Assembly (NCBI GenBank): GCA_031408575.1
Contig: JANNWS010000190.1
Coordinates: forward strand, 1-64,000
DNA length: 64,000 nt
Reading direction: 5' to 3'
Source: Aliitabrizicola sp031408575
GTDB taxonomy: Bacteria > Pseudomonadota > Alphaproteobacteria > Rhodobacterales > Rhodobacteraceae
Part shown: positions 1-8,751 of the stretch, piece by piece
How positions within the stretch are numbered: the first letter of the stretch is position 1
How the letters are laid out: the number at the start of each line of letters is the position of its first letter
Notes under the pieces: model-generated
Seen by the model: only the letters and a program-made list of their open reading frames with translations
Told to the model about the DNA's origin: nothing
Database searches by the model: none
Program-made: the position numbers and the translations under genes

Positions 1-135
1 AATCTGGTCATAAGGCTTGAATTCGCCGAAGTACTTCGTGATCGCCGCCGTCAGCGTCGTCTTGCCGTGGTCAACATGGCCAATCGTGCCAATGTTCACA
101 TGCGGTTTGTTCCGTTCAAACTTTGCCTTGGCCAT
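1..135 (-). CDS. tuf: Elongation factor Tu, N-terminal 45 residues (partial)
   Basis: This is the start of EF-Tu, the GTPase that delivers aminoacyl-tRNA to the ribosome. The gene reads leftwards and is cut by the window edge after 45 codons. The visible protein starts MAKAKFERNKPHVNIGTIGH and includes the P-loop GHVDHGKT at about residues 19-26, where GTP phosphates bind. An ATG at 135 is preceded by a GAGG-type ribosome site. A lipoprotein gene lies upstream on the same strand, about 100 bases away. Whether this is the only tuf copy cannot be seen here; Rhodobacteraceae often carry two. Confidence 0.97.
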   Translation of the reverse strand, partial: MAKAKFERNKPHVNIGTIGHVDHGKTTLTAAITKYFGEFKPYDQI

Positions 136-189
136 GATGGCGCCTCGGATTTGGGGGGCCATACGCGGGCCCAGTTCTGCACGGGGCGC

Positions 190-218
190 GATTTATCCAT
201 TGGCCGGGAGGAAATCAA
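190..218 (-). promoter_or_regulatory. Possible promoter of tuf
   Basis: Reading leftwards, a TTGATT box (213-218) lies 17 bases from a TAAATC box (190-195), and the tuf start codon is about 55 bases further on. The -35 match is fair and the -10 match is poor. This is only a candidate, based on position and spacing. Confidence 0.3.
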
Positions 219-237
219 GCGTCCGTGCGCGGATGCC

Positions 238-969
238 TCAGTTGGGGATGGCTGCATCTCCGGGGCGGCGGATGGGCCGGACGGGAGCCGTGCCGGGGAC
301 GGTGGCGGCGGGCAGGGCTGCGGCTTCGCTCGCCGGTGCGGCCAGCGGAGCAGCGGGCTGGGCCGAGACAACCCGTGCTGTCGGAGGCGGTGTCCCGACC
401 AGCGGGGCGGCGCCGGGAATGGCCCCGGCAGCATCAAACCACTGCGGGTTTTCCAAGAACCAGCCTTCCAGCGTTTGCGCCACGTTATAGGCCAGCGCAT
501 CAAGCTGCTGCTTTTTGGTACTGGTCAGACCGGAACCTATGACTGTAGAGCCGGATAAATTCTCGAACACGGTGAATTGCTCTGGCTCGGGATTGAGCCG
601 GGTCGCGGTGGCATCGTCCCAGATGTTCGCGGTCACGACGACAACCGATTTCGGCGCGGCCACAACGGGTATTCCCGGAGGCGCCAGCGCGTAGCCGTCC
701 ACATTGATGCCGATGTTGTAAAAGCGGTCACCCTGGTAGCGGCCGAAGCGGTCTGCCACCGCCTGCTTCATCCCGGTTTCCCATTCCTCGACAGTGGCCT
801 CGCGTGAAATCGGCACCATCTGCATGTTGTCGGCGACGACGATGTTCAGCCCCAGACGAAATGGCCCCAGATCCGCCGGAGGTTCGGCAAGATCCTGTCT
901 GCCGCAGGAAGCCAGCAGCGCCACGGCCAGTGCCACATTCAAAAACCGGTGAAAACGAACGCGCGTCAT
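238..969 (-). CDS. Putative lipoprotein of unknown function
   Basis: A 243-residue secreted protein of unknown function. I place the start at the ATG at 969 because this gives a clean lipoprotein signal: basic start MTRVRFHR, a hydrophobic stretch, and lipobox LLASC with the lipidated cysteine at residue 22. An in-frame extension to 1068 would bury this signal and was rejected. The mature part has a globular stretch of about 150 residues, followed by an Ala/Pro-rich low-complexity tail from about residue 185. It is transcribed towards tuf. I recognise no named domain, so anchoring in the membrane is the only functional inference. Confidence 0.75.
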   Translation of the reverse strand: MTRVRFHRFLNVALAVALLASCGRQDLAEPPADLGPFRLGLNIVVADNMQMVPISREATVEEWETGMKQAVADRFGRYQGDRFYNIGINVDGYALAPPGIPVVAAPKSVVVVTANIWDDATATRLNPEPEQFTVFENLSGSTVIGSGLTSTKKQQLDALAYNVAQTLEGWFLENPQWFDAAGAIPGAAPLVGTPPPTARVVSAQPAAPLAAPASEAAALPAATVPGTAPVRPIRRPGDAAIPN

Positions 970-1163
970 CGTGCAGACCTTTCGGGTATCGTCACTTGGG
1001 ATAGCCCGACCGACCGGGCGGCGCAACATGGTCTGGTGGGGCGCGTTGTGCCTGCGATGCGTCTGCACGATCTTTTGGGGTGGCGCGACACCGATTCTGC
1101 CGTAGCGTTACAGTGCAGGATGGCGGTCGGCACAGGTCTGCGCCGCATCAGGGAGATTGAAAG

Positions 1164-2063
1164 ATGAGTTTCATTAGCACATTGGCCAAAGTTGCCATCG
1201 GTGTCGCGATTGCGAAGGGCGTCGGCGGCATGGTGCAGAAATCGCGTCAGGGCGGCACGACCGAGGCGGGCGGGGGCGGATTGTTCGGCGGGGCGCATTC
1301 GCCCGGCAGCAGTGGCGGCGCACCCGGCGGGTTGCAGGACATGATGAAGGATGTGCTGGGCGGCGCGCCAAGTGCGGGCCGGTCGGGCGGGGTTCCAAAG
1401 CGCCAGAGCGATACCGGGATGGGCGGGCTTGGCGGCCTGCTGGAGCAGCTTTCGGGTGGGGCGGCGGCGGGTGGGGGCGCGCGGGCCGGAACCGGCACCG
1501 GTGGCGGACTTGACGATCTTTTGGGAACGCTGACCAAAAGCGGTGGTCTGGGCGGGCTTTTGGGCGGGCTGGTCGGGGGTGCTGCGGCCGGGGGCGCCAT
1601 GTCGGGCGGCACCACGCCACCGCCACCCGCTTCGCAACCGGGGTTCGGTGAATTGCTGAACCAGTCACTGCAGAACTTTGGCGAGCCCGACGTTCCGCCT
1701 GCCCCACAGCAGGAAGCGGCGGCAGCACTGATGCTGCGCGCAATGATTCAGGCGGCGAAATCAGACGGCAAGATCGACGAGGCCGAGCGGGCGAAACTGC
1801 TAGACAGCCTTGACGGCGCAACCAAGGCAGAGCTGGATTTCGTCAAGGCCGAACTGGCCGCCCCGGTCGATATCGAAGGGCTGGCGGCACAAGTTCCCAA
1901 GGGGCTGGCCGCGCAGGTTTACACGATGTCGGTGATGGCAATCACGCTGGATAACAACACCGAGGCAAAATACCTGCATGAATTTGCGACCGCCCTTGGC
2001 CTGCAACCGGCGCAGGTGAACGAGGTGCATGCACAGCTTGGGGTGCCGGGGCTGTATGCCTGA
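1164..2063 (+). CDS. DUF533 (TerB-like) protein with Gly-rich linker
   Basis: A 299-residue protein. The first ~20 residues are hydrophobic, followed by a long Gly/Ala-rich low-complexity stretch (about 25-165). The C-terminal ~120 residues (from about 180) form a helical TerB-like DUF533 domain, recognisable from AMIQAAKSDGKIDEAER, which has the acidic loop typical of TerB folds. The start ATG at 1164 has a GGGAG ribosome site. DUF533 proteins (YebE in E. coli) are associated with the envelope but their role is not settled. It points tail-to-tail at parC, with 31 bases between the stops. Confidence 0.85.
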   Translation: MSFISTLAKVAIGVAIAKGVGGMVQKSRQGGTTEAGGGGLFGGAHSPGSSGGAPGGLQDMMKDVLGGAPSAGRSGGVPKRQSDTGMGGLGGLLEQLSGGAAAGGGARAGTGTGGGLDDLLGTLTKSGGLGGLLGGLVGGAAAGGAMSGGTTPPPPASQPGFGELLNQSLQNFGEPDVPPAPQQEAAAALMLRAMIQAAKSDGKIDEAERAKLLDSLDGATKAELDFVKAELAAPVDIEGLAAQVPKGLAAQVYTMSVMAITLDNNTEAKYLHEFATALGLQPAQVNEVHAQLGVPGLYA

Positions 2064-2094
2064 ATGGCGTGGATCGGGCCTTGCGCGGCCGGCG

Positions 2095-4410
2095 TCAGTT
2101 GAAACGCAGGTCGCGCGGGAAGCCGCGCGGCGCCATCCGGCCCGCCGTGGCGCGGGCAGCAAGCCATTCGGCAAGGTCCAACTCGGTGCGTGTGCGACCC
2201 GCAGGGTCTTTCCACGTCAGGCCCTGCGCCAGCACGAAGGTGGTGGCATCGCTGAGGCCGCCATCCTTGTAGCGTTGCAGGCGCACACCCTTGCCACGGA
2301 CCATCTCAGGCAGGTCTGACAGCGGGAAGACCAGCACCTTGCGGTTTTCCCCCACCACAGCGACGTGATCCCCTTTAACGACACAGCACACTTGGGTTTT
2401 CACGCCGTCACGCAGGGTCAGCACGGCCTTGCCCGCACGGGTCTGGGCCAGCACCTCATCCGCAGGCACGACAAATCCGTCACCTGCGGAGGACACCAGC
2501 AGCAATTTCTCGCCCGCACGCCAGATGATCAGATCGACGATCTCTGCCTCGTTCGGCAGATCAACCATCAGGCGGACGGGTTCGCCCATGCCGCGACCGC
2601 CGGGCAGGTTAGCCCCGATCAGCGTGTAAAACCGGCCATTGGAGCCGACCAGCAGGATGCGGTCGGTGGTTTCGGCGTGAAAGAGGAAACGACCGGCGTC
2701 GCCATCCTTGAACTTGACCTCGGTATCCAGCGCGACATGGCCCTTCATCGCGCGGACCCAGCCCATTTTCGAGCAGATGACGGTGATCGGTTCACGTTCG
2801 ATCATCGCCTCGATCGGCACGTCTTCGACTTCGCCTGCCTCGGCGAACAGGGTGCGGCGGGCGCCAAGGAGGGTGGACTTGCCGAACTGGCTTTGGACGG
2901 CGGAAAGCTCGCCCGCTATATGCGTCCATTGCAGCGCATCGGAGCCGAGCAGGTCTTCCAGGCCCGCCCGTTCCTTGAGCAATTCGTCATATTCGCGGCG
3001 CAGTTCCATCTCTTCCAGCTTGCGCAGGCTGCGCAGGCGCATATTCAGGATGGCTTCAGCCTGCACCTCGGTCAGTTCGCCGTCGGTATCGGCGGGGGCA
3101 GGCAATGGCGAGATGTAGTCTTTTTCAGACGCGGCACGGGCTTGCGGCGTGCCCCAGTTCTGCATCATCAAGGCACGCTTGGGGTCTTCATCGTAGCGGA
3201 TGATATCGATCACGCGGTCGAGGTTCAGGAAGGCGATGATGAAGCCTTCCAGAATCTCCAGCCGGGCGTCGATCTTGGCCATCCGGTGCTGCGAGCGCCG
3301 CTGCAATACGTCGCGGCGGTGGTCAAGGAAGGCGCGCAGCACCTCTTTCAACGAGCAGACCTTTGGCACGCGCCCGTCGATCAGCACGTTCATGTTGAGC
3401 GAGAAGCGCACTTCAAGATCGGAGTTGCGAAACAGCATGCCCATCAGCATTTCAGGCTCGACCGTGCGGGCGCGGGGTTCCAGCACGATGCGGACGTCTT
3501 CCGCTGATTCGTCGCGCACATCGGCCAACGCCGGCACCTTCTTGGTCTGGATCACCTCGGCCAGACGCTCGATCAGTTTGGATTTCTGGACCTGATAGGG
3601 AATTTCGGTCACGACGATCTGCCAGGTGCCGCGCCCCAGGTCTTCGATCGCCCAGTTCGCGCGCAGCCGGAACGCGCCACGCCCGCTGCGGTAGGCGTCG
3701 AGGATCGACGTGCGCGGCTCCACGATGGTGCCGCCGGTGGGAAAATCGGGGCCGGGAACGAGGGCGACGATCGCCTCATCCGTGCAATCGGGGTCGCGGA
3801 TCATCAGGTGGCAGGCGTCGATCAACTCATGCAGGTTATGGGGCGGAATGTTGGTGGCCATGCCGACTGCGATACCGCTGGAGCCGTTGGCCAGCAGGTT
3901 GGGGAAGGCGGCGGGCATGACGACCGGTTCTTCCAGCGTGCCATCATAGTTGGGGCGGAAATCGACGGCGTTTTCCGCCAGCCCTTCCATCAGCAGTTCC
4001 GACAGGGCGGTCAGGCGGGCCTCGGTATAACGGCTGGCGGCGGGGTTATCACCGTCGATATTGCCAAAGTTGCCCTGCCCGTCGACCAGCGGATAGCGCA
4101 GGTTGAAATCCTGCGCGAGCCGGGCCATCGCATCGTAAATCGCCATGTCGCCGTGCGGGTGATAGTTTCCCATCACGTCGCCGGAAATCTTGGCCGACTT
4201 GCGGAATCCACCCGTGGGCGAAAGGCGTAGCTCGCGCATCGCATACAGGATGCGGCGATGCACCGGCTTCAGCCCGTCGCGGGCATCGGGCAGCGCGCGA
4301 TGCATGATGGTGGACAGCGCATAGGTCAGATACCGCTCGCCAATGGCGCGGCGCAGCGTTTCAGAGACTAGAACTGGCTCGATCTTGGGGGTGTCAGGCG
4401 TATCGGACAT
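2095..4410 (-). CDS. parC: DNA topoisomerase IV subunit A
   Basis: ParC, the DNA-breaking subunit of topoisomerase IV, which with ParE decatenates daughter chromosomes. It has 771 residues, normal for the alphaproteobacterial form. The N-terminal breakage-reunion domain holds the catalytic tyrosine at residue 128 (context SRYTEARL), and a beta-propeller C-terminal domain follows from about residue 500. In the region that in E. coli ParC determines quinolone sensitivity, the sequence is HPHGDMAIYDAM. Methionine (residue 89) therefore stands where E. coli has Ser80, and Asp93 stands for Glu84. I prefer ParC over GyrA for the start and for the overall length; parE is not in the window. Confidence 0.95.
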   Translation of the reverse strand: MSDTPDTPKIEPVLVSETLRRAIGERYLTYALSTIMHRALPDARDGLKPVHRRILYAMRELRLSPTGGFRKSAKISGDVMGNYHPHGDMAIYDAMARLAQDFNLRYPLVDGQGNFGNIDGDNPAASRYTEARLTALSELLMEGLAENAVDFRPNYDGTLEEPVVMPAAFPNLLANGSSGIAVGMATNIPPHNLHELIDACHLMIRDPDCTDEAIVALVPGPDFPTGGTIVEPRTSILDAYRSGRGAFRLRANWAIEDLGRGTWQIVVTEIPYQVQKSKLIERLAEVIQTKKVPALADVRDESAEDVRIVLEPRARTVEPEMLMGMLFRNSDLEVRFSLNMNVLIDGRVPKVCSLKEVLRAFLDHRRDVLQRRSQHRMAKIDARLEILEGFIIAFLNLDRVIDIIRYDEDPKRALMMQNWGTPQARAASEKDYISPLPAPADTDGELTEVQAEAILNMRLRSLRKLEEMELRREYDELLKERAGLEDLLGSDALQWTHIAGELSAVQSQFGKSTLLGARRTLFAEAGEVEDVPIEAMIEREPITVICSKMGWVRAMKGHVALDTEVKFKDGDAGRFLFHAETTDRILLVGSNGRFYTLIGANLPGGRGMGEPVRLMVDLPNEAEIVDLIIWRAGEKLLLVSSAGDGFVVPADEVLAQTRAGKAVLTLRDGVKTQVCCVVKGDHVAVVGENRKVLVFPLSDLPEMVRGKGVRLQRYKDGGLSDATTFVLAQGLTWKDPAGRTRTELDLAEWLAARATAGRMAPRGFPRDLRFN

Positions 4411-4534
4411 GAATGTGGTGTAGCCATATCATCCGATACGGTCCAGCCGGAACAGCGGTGACGGGCTTTGCGTTTTTTCGACGCTCCCCTCGCGGCGGCG
4501 TGATATGAACGGTAATTAGGTCGGAATCGGGTAC

Positions 4535-5128
4535 ATGATGTTCAAACTGGTAGCGTTGCTTTGCGGTACAATTTTTGTGACTTTTCTGGTCATCGGGGGG
4601 CGTGAGGATGGCCCGGTGCGCTATGGCCTTGTGCCGGGCAAGATGGCATCGCTGGTCTATGTGGACCCCGGCGCAAGGGCCGTCGTGGCCGTCGCAGTTG
4701 CAGAACCGGCCGAGACGCCGCGCGTTCCAGCGCAGTCCGTCGTCGCAGGGCAAAGCGGTGTGGTTGAGGCCGCTTTCGTGGAACCAGATGCGGCACCGCA
4801 ATCTGGCCTGACACTGGCTTTGCCGCTGGTCACGCCTTCTGCTGCTGCGCTCGTTGTGAAGGAAACCCTCGCGCCTGCCCGCGCTGCGGTGGCAGTCGAG
4901 CCGCTGGTGCAATATGTCGTGGGCAGTTCTGTGAATGTGCGCCTTGGGCCTTCTGCGGACACCGAAGCGTTGACCCGGCTGGCACGTGGCGAGGCGGTGC
5001 TGGTGCTGCCGTCGGACACGCCGGGCTGGTCGATGATCCGGATCGAGGGTGACGGAGTGGAGGGCTTTATTGCATCGCGTTTCCTCGGCGACAGCCCGCA
5101 GGACGGGCTTTTCAGCGCAACCGACTGA
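4535..5128 (+). CDS. SH3b-domain protein, membrane-anchored or secreted
   Basis: A 197-residue protein. Residues 3-22 form a hydrophobic segment (signal anchor or signal peptide). A variable Ala/Val/Pro-rich stretch follows to about residue 125, and then a bacterial SH3 (SH3b) domain, recognised by VNVRLGPSADTEALTRLARGE and a closing VEGFIASRFL. SH3b domains usually bind the cell wall or ligands, so a periplasmic location is likely. Two start codons lie side by side at 4535 and 4538. It runs divergently from parC, with 124 bases between them. The specific role is unknown. Confidence 0.82.
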   Translation: MMFKLVALLCGTIFVTFLVIGGREDGPVRYGLVPGKMASLVYVDPGARAVVAVAVAEPAETPRVPAQSVVAGQSGVVEAAFVEPDAAPQSGLTLALPLVTPSAAALVVKETLAPARAAVAVEPLVQYVVGSSVNVRLGPSADTEALTRLARGEAVLVLPSDTPGWSMIRIEGDGVEGFIASRFLGDSPQDGLFSATD

Positions 5129-5191
5129 ACCCGTTTGCCTGCGCCGCCCCGCGCGCCTATGACCCAGGGGCGCAAAAGCGGGGCAAGGCGA

Positions 5192-6022
5192 ATGACCAGA
5201 CGATCCGTTCTTATCACCGGGTGTTCATCGGGCATCGGGCTTGATGCAGCACGAAGCCTGCAAGCGCGCGGCTGGCGCGTGTTTGCGACCTGTCGGCAAG
5301 AGGCGGATTGTGTGCGATTGCAGGCCGAGGGGCTGGAAAGCTTTCGTCTGGATTATGCGGATGAGGCGAGCATCGCTGCCGCGGTGGCCGAGGTGTTGGC
5401 GCGCACGGGTGGCACGCTGGACGCGCTGTTCAACAACGGGGCTTACGCCATTCCCGGTGCGGTCGAAGACCTGCCTACGGGCGCGCTGCGGGCGATCTTC
5501 GAGGTGAACCTGTTCGGCTATCATGACCTGACGCGGCGGGTCATTCCGGTGATGCGGGCGCAGGGCAACGGGCGGATCGTCAATTGCTCGTCGATCCTGG
5601 GGCTGGTCGCGGGGCCGTGGCGCGGGGCCTATGTGGCCACGAAGTTTGCCATGGAGGGGCTGACCGACGTGCTGCGGGTGGAAATACGCGGCACAGGCAT
5701 TCAGGTGATCCTGATCGAGCCGGGGCCGATCACGACGAAGATCCGGCAGAACTCGATCCCGCATTTCGAGCGGTGGATCGACTGGCGCGCCTCGCCGCGT
5801 CGCGCGCTTTACGAGGCGCAGTTGCAAAAGCGGCTTTACAGTGATCGCGGGCCTGATCGTTTCGAGTTGCCGCCTTCGGCGGTGACGGCAAAGCTGATCC
5901 ACGCGCTGGAAAGCCCCCGGCCAGCGGCTCGCTATTACGTCACCACAGCGACTTACCTGATGGATATCGCGCGCCGGATCTTGCCAACACGGGCGCTGGA
6001 CTGGATGTTGGCGAAGGGTTGA
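5192..6022 (+). CDS. Short-chain dehydrogenase/reductase
   Basis: A 276-residue classical SDR oxidoreductase that uses NAD(P)H. The nucleotide-binding TGCSSGIG motif sits at residues 9-16, the NNG variant of the NNAG motif follows in mid-domain, and the catalytic YxxxK is seen in YVATKFAMEG. It resembles the 17beta-hydroxysteroid-dehydrogenase-like branch (cd05374-type); the substrate cannot be read from the sequence. I chose the ATG at 5192, just before MTRRSVLITG, over an upstream TTG at 5135 because the Rossmann strand should begin within a few residues of the start. Confidence 0.88.
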   Translation: MTRRSVLITGCSSGIGLDAARSLQARGWRVFATCRQEADCVRLQAEGLESFRLDYADEASIAAAVAEVLARTGGTLDALFNNGAYAIPGAVEDLPTGALRAIFEVNLFGYHDLTRRVIPVMRAQGNGRIVNCSSILGLVAGPWRGAYVATKFAMEGLTDVLRVEIRGTGIQVILIEPGPITTKIRQNSIPHFERWIDWRASPRRALYEAQLQKRLYSDRGPDRFELPPSAVTAKLIHALESPRPAARYYVTTATYLMDIARRILPTRALDWMLAKG

Positions 6023-6102
6023 AGCGGTGGCGCGGCACAGATTTTTCTTCGCCTTTGGTCCGCTCGCCGCTACATCTCGCGCTTCATGACCGGAGCAGAG
6101 CC

Positions 6103-6312
6103 ATGCGAGACGAACCGCTGTTCATTGTTGCTACCATTGCCGTGCTTGCAGTGCTTGTCATTCTGATGATCGGGATCGGCGGCTTTGCCAAGGGCGGCGA
6201 TTTCAACAAGAAACATGCCAACCGGATCATGCGCTATCGCATCTACGCGCAGGCGGGGGCGGTGGCGCTGATCCTGCTGTATGTCACGTTGCGCAATTAC
6301 ATGGGGGAATGA
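6103..6312 (+). CDS. Twin-transmembrane-helix small protein (HIG1 type)
   Basis: A 69-residue inner-membrane protein with two predicted helices (about residues 7-26 and 47-64) separated by a basic loop containing KGGDFNKKHANRIMRYR. This layout matches the HIG1-domain family, which in mitochondria associates with respiratory supercomplexes; the bacterial role is less clear. The ATG at 6103 has a GGAG ribosome site 8 bases upstream. Its stop overlaps the start of the adenosyltransferase gene, a pairing that I recall as common in Rhodobacteraceae. Confidence 0.85.
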   Translation: MRDEPLFIVATIAVLAVLVILMIGIGGFAKGGDFNKKHANRIMRYRIYAQAGAVALILLYVTLRNYMGE

Positions 6313-6890
6313 TGGTCGTTCTGTCGAAGATCTACACCAAAACCGGCGACGCGGGGGAAACCGCGCTGGGCAATGGCGCGCGCGTGGCCAAGCATTCCAC
6401 CCGTGTCAGCGCCTATGGCACGGTAGATGAAACCAATGCGATGGTCGGCATGGCACGGCTGCATTCGACGGGCGACATGGATGCGGCGCTGGCGCGGATT
6501 CAAAATGACCTGTTTGATCTGGGGGCTGACCTTTGCCGCCCCGACATGGAACGCGACCATGAGGCAGGCTATGTCCCACTGCGGATGCTCGAGCGGCAGG
6601 TGCTGCGGCTGGAGACGGAGATCGATGCGATGAATGCGCGCCTGACGCCGCTGCGCAGTTTCATTCTGCCCGGCGGATCGCCTTTGGCCACGCAGATGCA
6701 TGTCTGCCGCACCGTTTGCCGCCGCGCCGAACGCCTGACGGTGGAACTGGCGACGATTGAGCAGGTCAACCACGAGGCGGTGAAATACCTGAACCGGCTG
6801 TCGGACTGGTTCTTTGTGGCCGGACGCATTTCCAACAATGACGGCATGGATGACGTGCTGTGGGTGCCGGGGCTGACGCGCGAGGTGTGA
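6309..6890 (+). CDS. Cob(I)yrinic acid a,c-diamide adenosyltransferase, PduO type
   Basis: ATP:cob(I)alamin adenosyltransferase of the PduO/ATR family, which attaches the 5'-deoxyadenosyl group of ATP to cobalt(I) to make adenosylcobalamin. It has 193 residues, normal for this family. ATP-binding signature TKTGDAGETALGNG lies near the start (about 10-23), VSAYGTVDETNA follows, and the C-terminal part has RRAERLTVEL and YLNRLSDWFFVAGR. The start ATG (6309, with another at 6312) overlaps the stop of the small membrane gene, so the two are translationally coupled. It makes the coenzyme of methylmalonyl- and ethylmalonyl-CoA mutases. Confidence 0.94.
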   Translation: MMVVLSKIYTKTGDAGETALGNGARVAKHSTRVSAYGTVDETNAMVGMARLHSTGDMDAALARIQNDLFDLGADLCRPDMERDHEAGYVPLRMLERQVLRLETEIDAMNARLTPLRSFILPGGSPLATQMHVCRTVCRRAERLTVELATIEQVNHEAVKYLNRLSDWFFVAGRISNNDGMDDVLWVPGLTREV

Positions 6891-7013
6891 AACGCGGCGT
6901 CGCAGCGACATTCCGCGTCGATTTTGGTCTGTCTTGAACCCCCGGAAGCGGATACTACCGCGATCAATAGCTTGCGCGCCCCACCGGGTGCATGAAACGG
7001 GAGAATTTCGCCG

Positions 7014-7775
7014 ATGAAGGTATTGGTGCCGGTCAAACGGGTGATCGACTATAACGTGAAGGTGCGCGTCAAGGCGGACGGATCGGGTGTCGACCTGGCG
7101 AACGTCAAGATGTCGATGAATCCGTTCGACGAAATTGCCGTCGAAGAAGCGATCCGCCTGAAGGAAAAGGGCGTCGCTACCGAGGTGATCGTCGTGTCAA
7201 TCGGCGTGCGGCAGGCGCAGGAAACCCTGCGGACAGCACTGGCGATGGGCGCTGACCGCGCGATCCTGATCGAAGCGACAGCGGACGTTCAGCAGGATAT
7301 CGAGCCGCTGGCAGTGGCCAAGCTGCTGAAGGCCGTCGTCGATGCCGAAGGTCCGGGGCTGGTACTGTGCGGCAAGCAGGCGATCGACAATGACATGAAC
7401 GCGACCGGGCAGATGCTGTCGGCGCTGCTGGGTTGGTCGCAGGCCACTTTTGCCAGCGAACTGGCCGTCGAGGGCGACCATGCGGTTGTGACGCGCGAAG
7501 TCGATGGCGGGCTGCAGACGATCAAGGTCAAGATGCCAACAATCGTGACGGTCGATCTGCGGCTGAACGAGCCGCGCTATGCCAGCCTGCCCAACATCAT
7601 GAAGGCGAAGAAGAAGCAGCTGGATGAAAAGACCGCAGCCGACTACGGCGTCGATGTTTCCCCGCGCCTGTCGGTGCTGAAAACGGTCGAGCCGCAGGGC
7701 CGCAAGGCGGGCGTCAAGGTGGCGTCGGTTGCCGAGCTGATTGCGAAACTCAAAGACGAAGCGGGGGTGATCTGA
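7014..7775 (+). CDS. etfB: Electron transfer flavoprotein, beta subunit
   Basis: The 253-residue small subunit of ETF, the soluble FAD/AMP heterodimer that takes electrons from acyl-CoA dehydrogenases. It begins MKVLVPVKRVIDYNVKVRVK and contains the ETF-beta signature region VDLRLNEPRYASLPNIMKAK near residue 185. A GGGAG ribosome site precedes the ATG at 7014. It overlaps etfA by one base, so the two subunits are co-translated. The likely partners here are Mcd (18.3 kb) and ETF-QO (52.7 kb). Confidence 0.97.
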   Translation: MKVLVPVKRVIDYNVKVRVKADGSGVDLANVKMSMNPFDEIAVEEAIRLKEKGVATEVIVVSIGVRQAQETLRTALAMGADRAILIEATADVQQDIEPLAVAKLLKAVVDAEGPGLVLCGKQAIDNDMNATGQMLSALLGWSQATFASELAVEGDHAVVTREVDGGLQTIKVKMPTIVTVDLRLNEPRYASLPNIMKAKKKQLDEKTAADYGVDVSPRLSVLKTVEPQGRKAGVKVASVAELIAKLKDEAGVI

Positions 7776-8701
7776 TGGCCGTTCTTCTTCTTGCGGATGT
7801 GATCGAGGGGCAGCTTGCGACCGATCAAGTGGCCAAAACGCTGACCGCGGTGAAATCACTGGGCCAGGTGACGGTGCTGGTGGCGGGCAGCGGCGGCGAT
7901 GCTGCGGCGGCCGAGGCGGCGACCCTGCAGGGCGTAGCCAAGGTCATCTTTGCCGACGATCACGCCTATTGCCATGCGCTGGCCGAACCCACGGCGGCGC
8001 TGATTGTGGGGCTTGCCGCAGGATACTCGCACATCGTCGCGGCATCGGGGGCGTTTTCCAAATCGGTGCTGCCGCGTGTGGCGGCGCTGCTGGACGTGAT
8101 GGTGATACCCGAAGTTCTGGCGGTGATAGACGCCGATACGTTCGAGCGTCCAATTTATGCGGGCAATGCAATCCAGACGGTGAAATCGTCGGACGCAATC
8201 AAGGTAGCTACCATCCGTACGGCAACGTTCGAGCCTGCGGCCAAGGGCGGCTCGGCCCCGGTCGAAACGATTTCCACGTCTGGAAATTCGGGCCTTTCGG
8301 CCTGGGTCGAAGACAAGGTGGCGTCATCGGATCGTCCCGAACTGACCAGTGCCGGCATCGTCGTTTCAGGCGGGCGTGGCGTTGGGTCGGAAGCGGATTT
8401 CGCGCTGATCGAAAAGCTGGCAGACAAGCTGAACGCCGCTGTCGGCGCGTCGCGCGCGGCCGTCGATTCCGGCTATGCGCCGAATGACTGGCAGGTCGGG
8501 CAGACCGGCAAGGTGGTTGCCCCGACGCTGTATATCGCGGTCGGCATTTCGGGTGCCATCCAGCATCTGGCGGGCATGAAGGACAGCAAGGTGATCGTCG
8601 CGATCAACAAGGACGAAGAGGCACCAATCTTTCAGGTGGCCGATTACGGGCTGGTGGCAGATCTGTTCACCGCCGTGCCGGAACTGATCGAAAAGCTCTG
8701 A
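7775..8701 (+). CDS. etfA: Electron transfer flavoprotein, alpha subunit
   Basis: The 308-residue large subunit of ETF, carrying most of the FAD site. The C-terminal FAD domain is recognisable from GGRGVGSEADF, the GQTGKVVAPTLYIAVGISGA region, and INKDEEAPIFQVADYG. It starts at the ATG overlapping the etfB stop (TGATG). A strong hairpin with a short T tract follows the stop, so the two-gene operon probably ends there. Confidence 0.97.
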   Translation: MAVLLLADVIEGQLATDQVAKTLTAVKSLGQVTVLVAGSGGDAAAAEAATLQGVAKVIFADDHAYCHALAEPTAALIVGLAAGYSHIVAASGAFSKSVLPRVAALLDVMVIPEVLAVIDADTFERPIYAGNAIQTVKSSDAIKVATIRTATFEPAAKGGSAPVETISTSGNSGLSAWVEDKVASSDRPELTSAGIVVSGGRGVGSEADFALIEKLADKLNAAVGASRAAVDSGYAPNDWQVGQTGKVVAPTLYIAVGISGAIQHLAGMKDSKVIVAINKDEEAPIFQVADYGLVADLFTAVPELIEKL

Positions 8702-8720
8702 TCGGGGTTTCATCGGGGGA

Positions 8721-8747
8721 AACGGGCGCCCGTCTGGCGCCCGTTTT
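8721..8747 (+). terminator. Rho-independent terminator after etfBA
   Basis: A perfect 10-base-pair stem (8721-8730 with 8736-8745), a 5-base loop and a short T run. It lies 20 bases after the etfA stop and just before the end of the opposing DUF6473 gene. The stem is symmetrical, so it could act in both directions. Confidence 0.8.
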
Positions 8748-8751
8748 GCAT

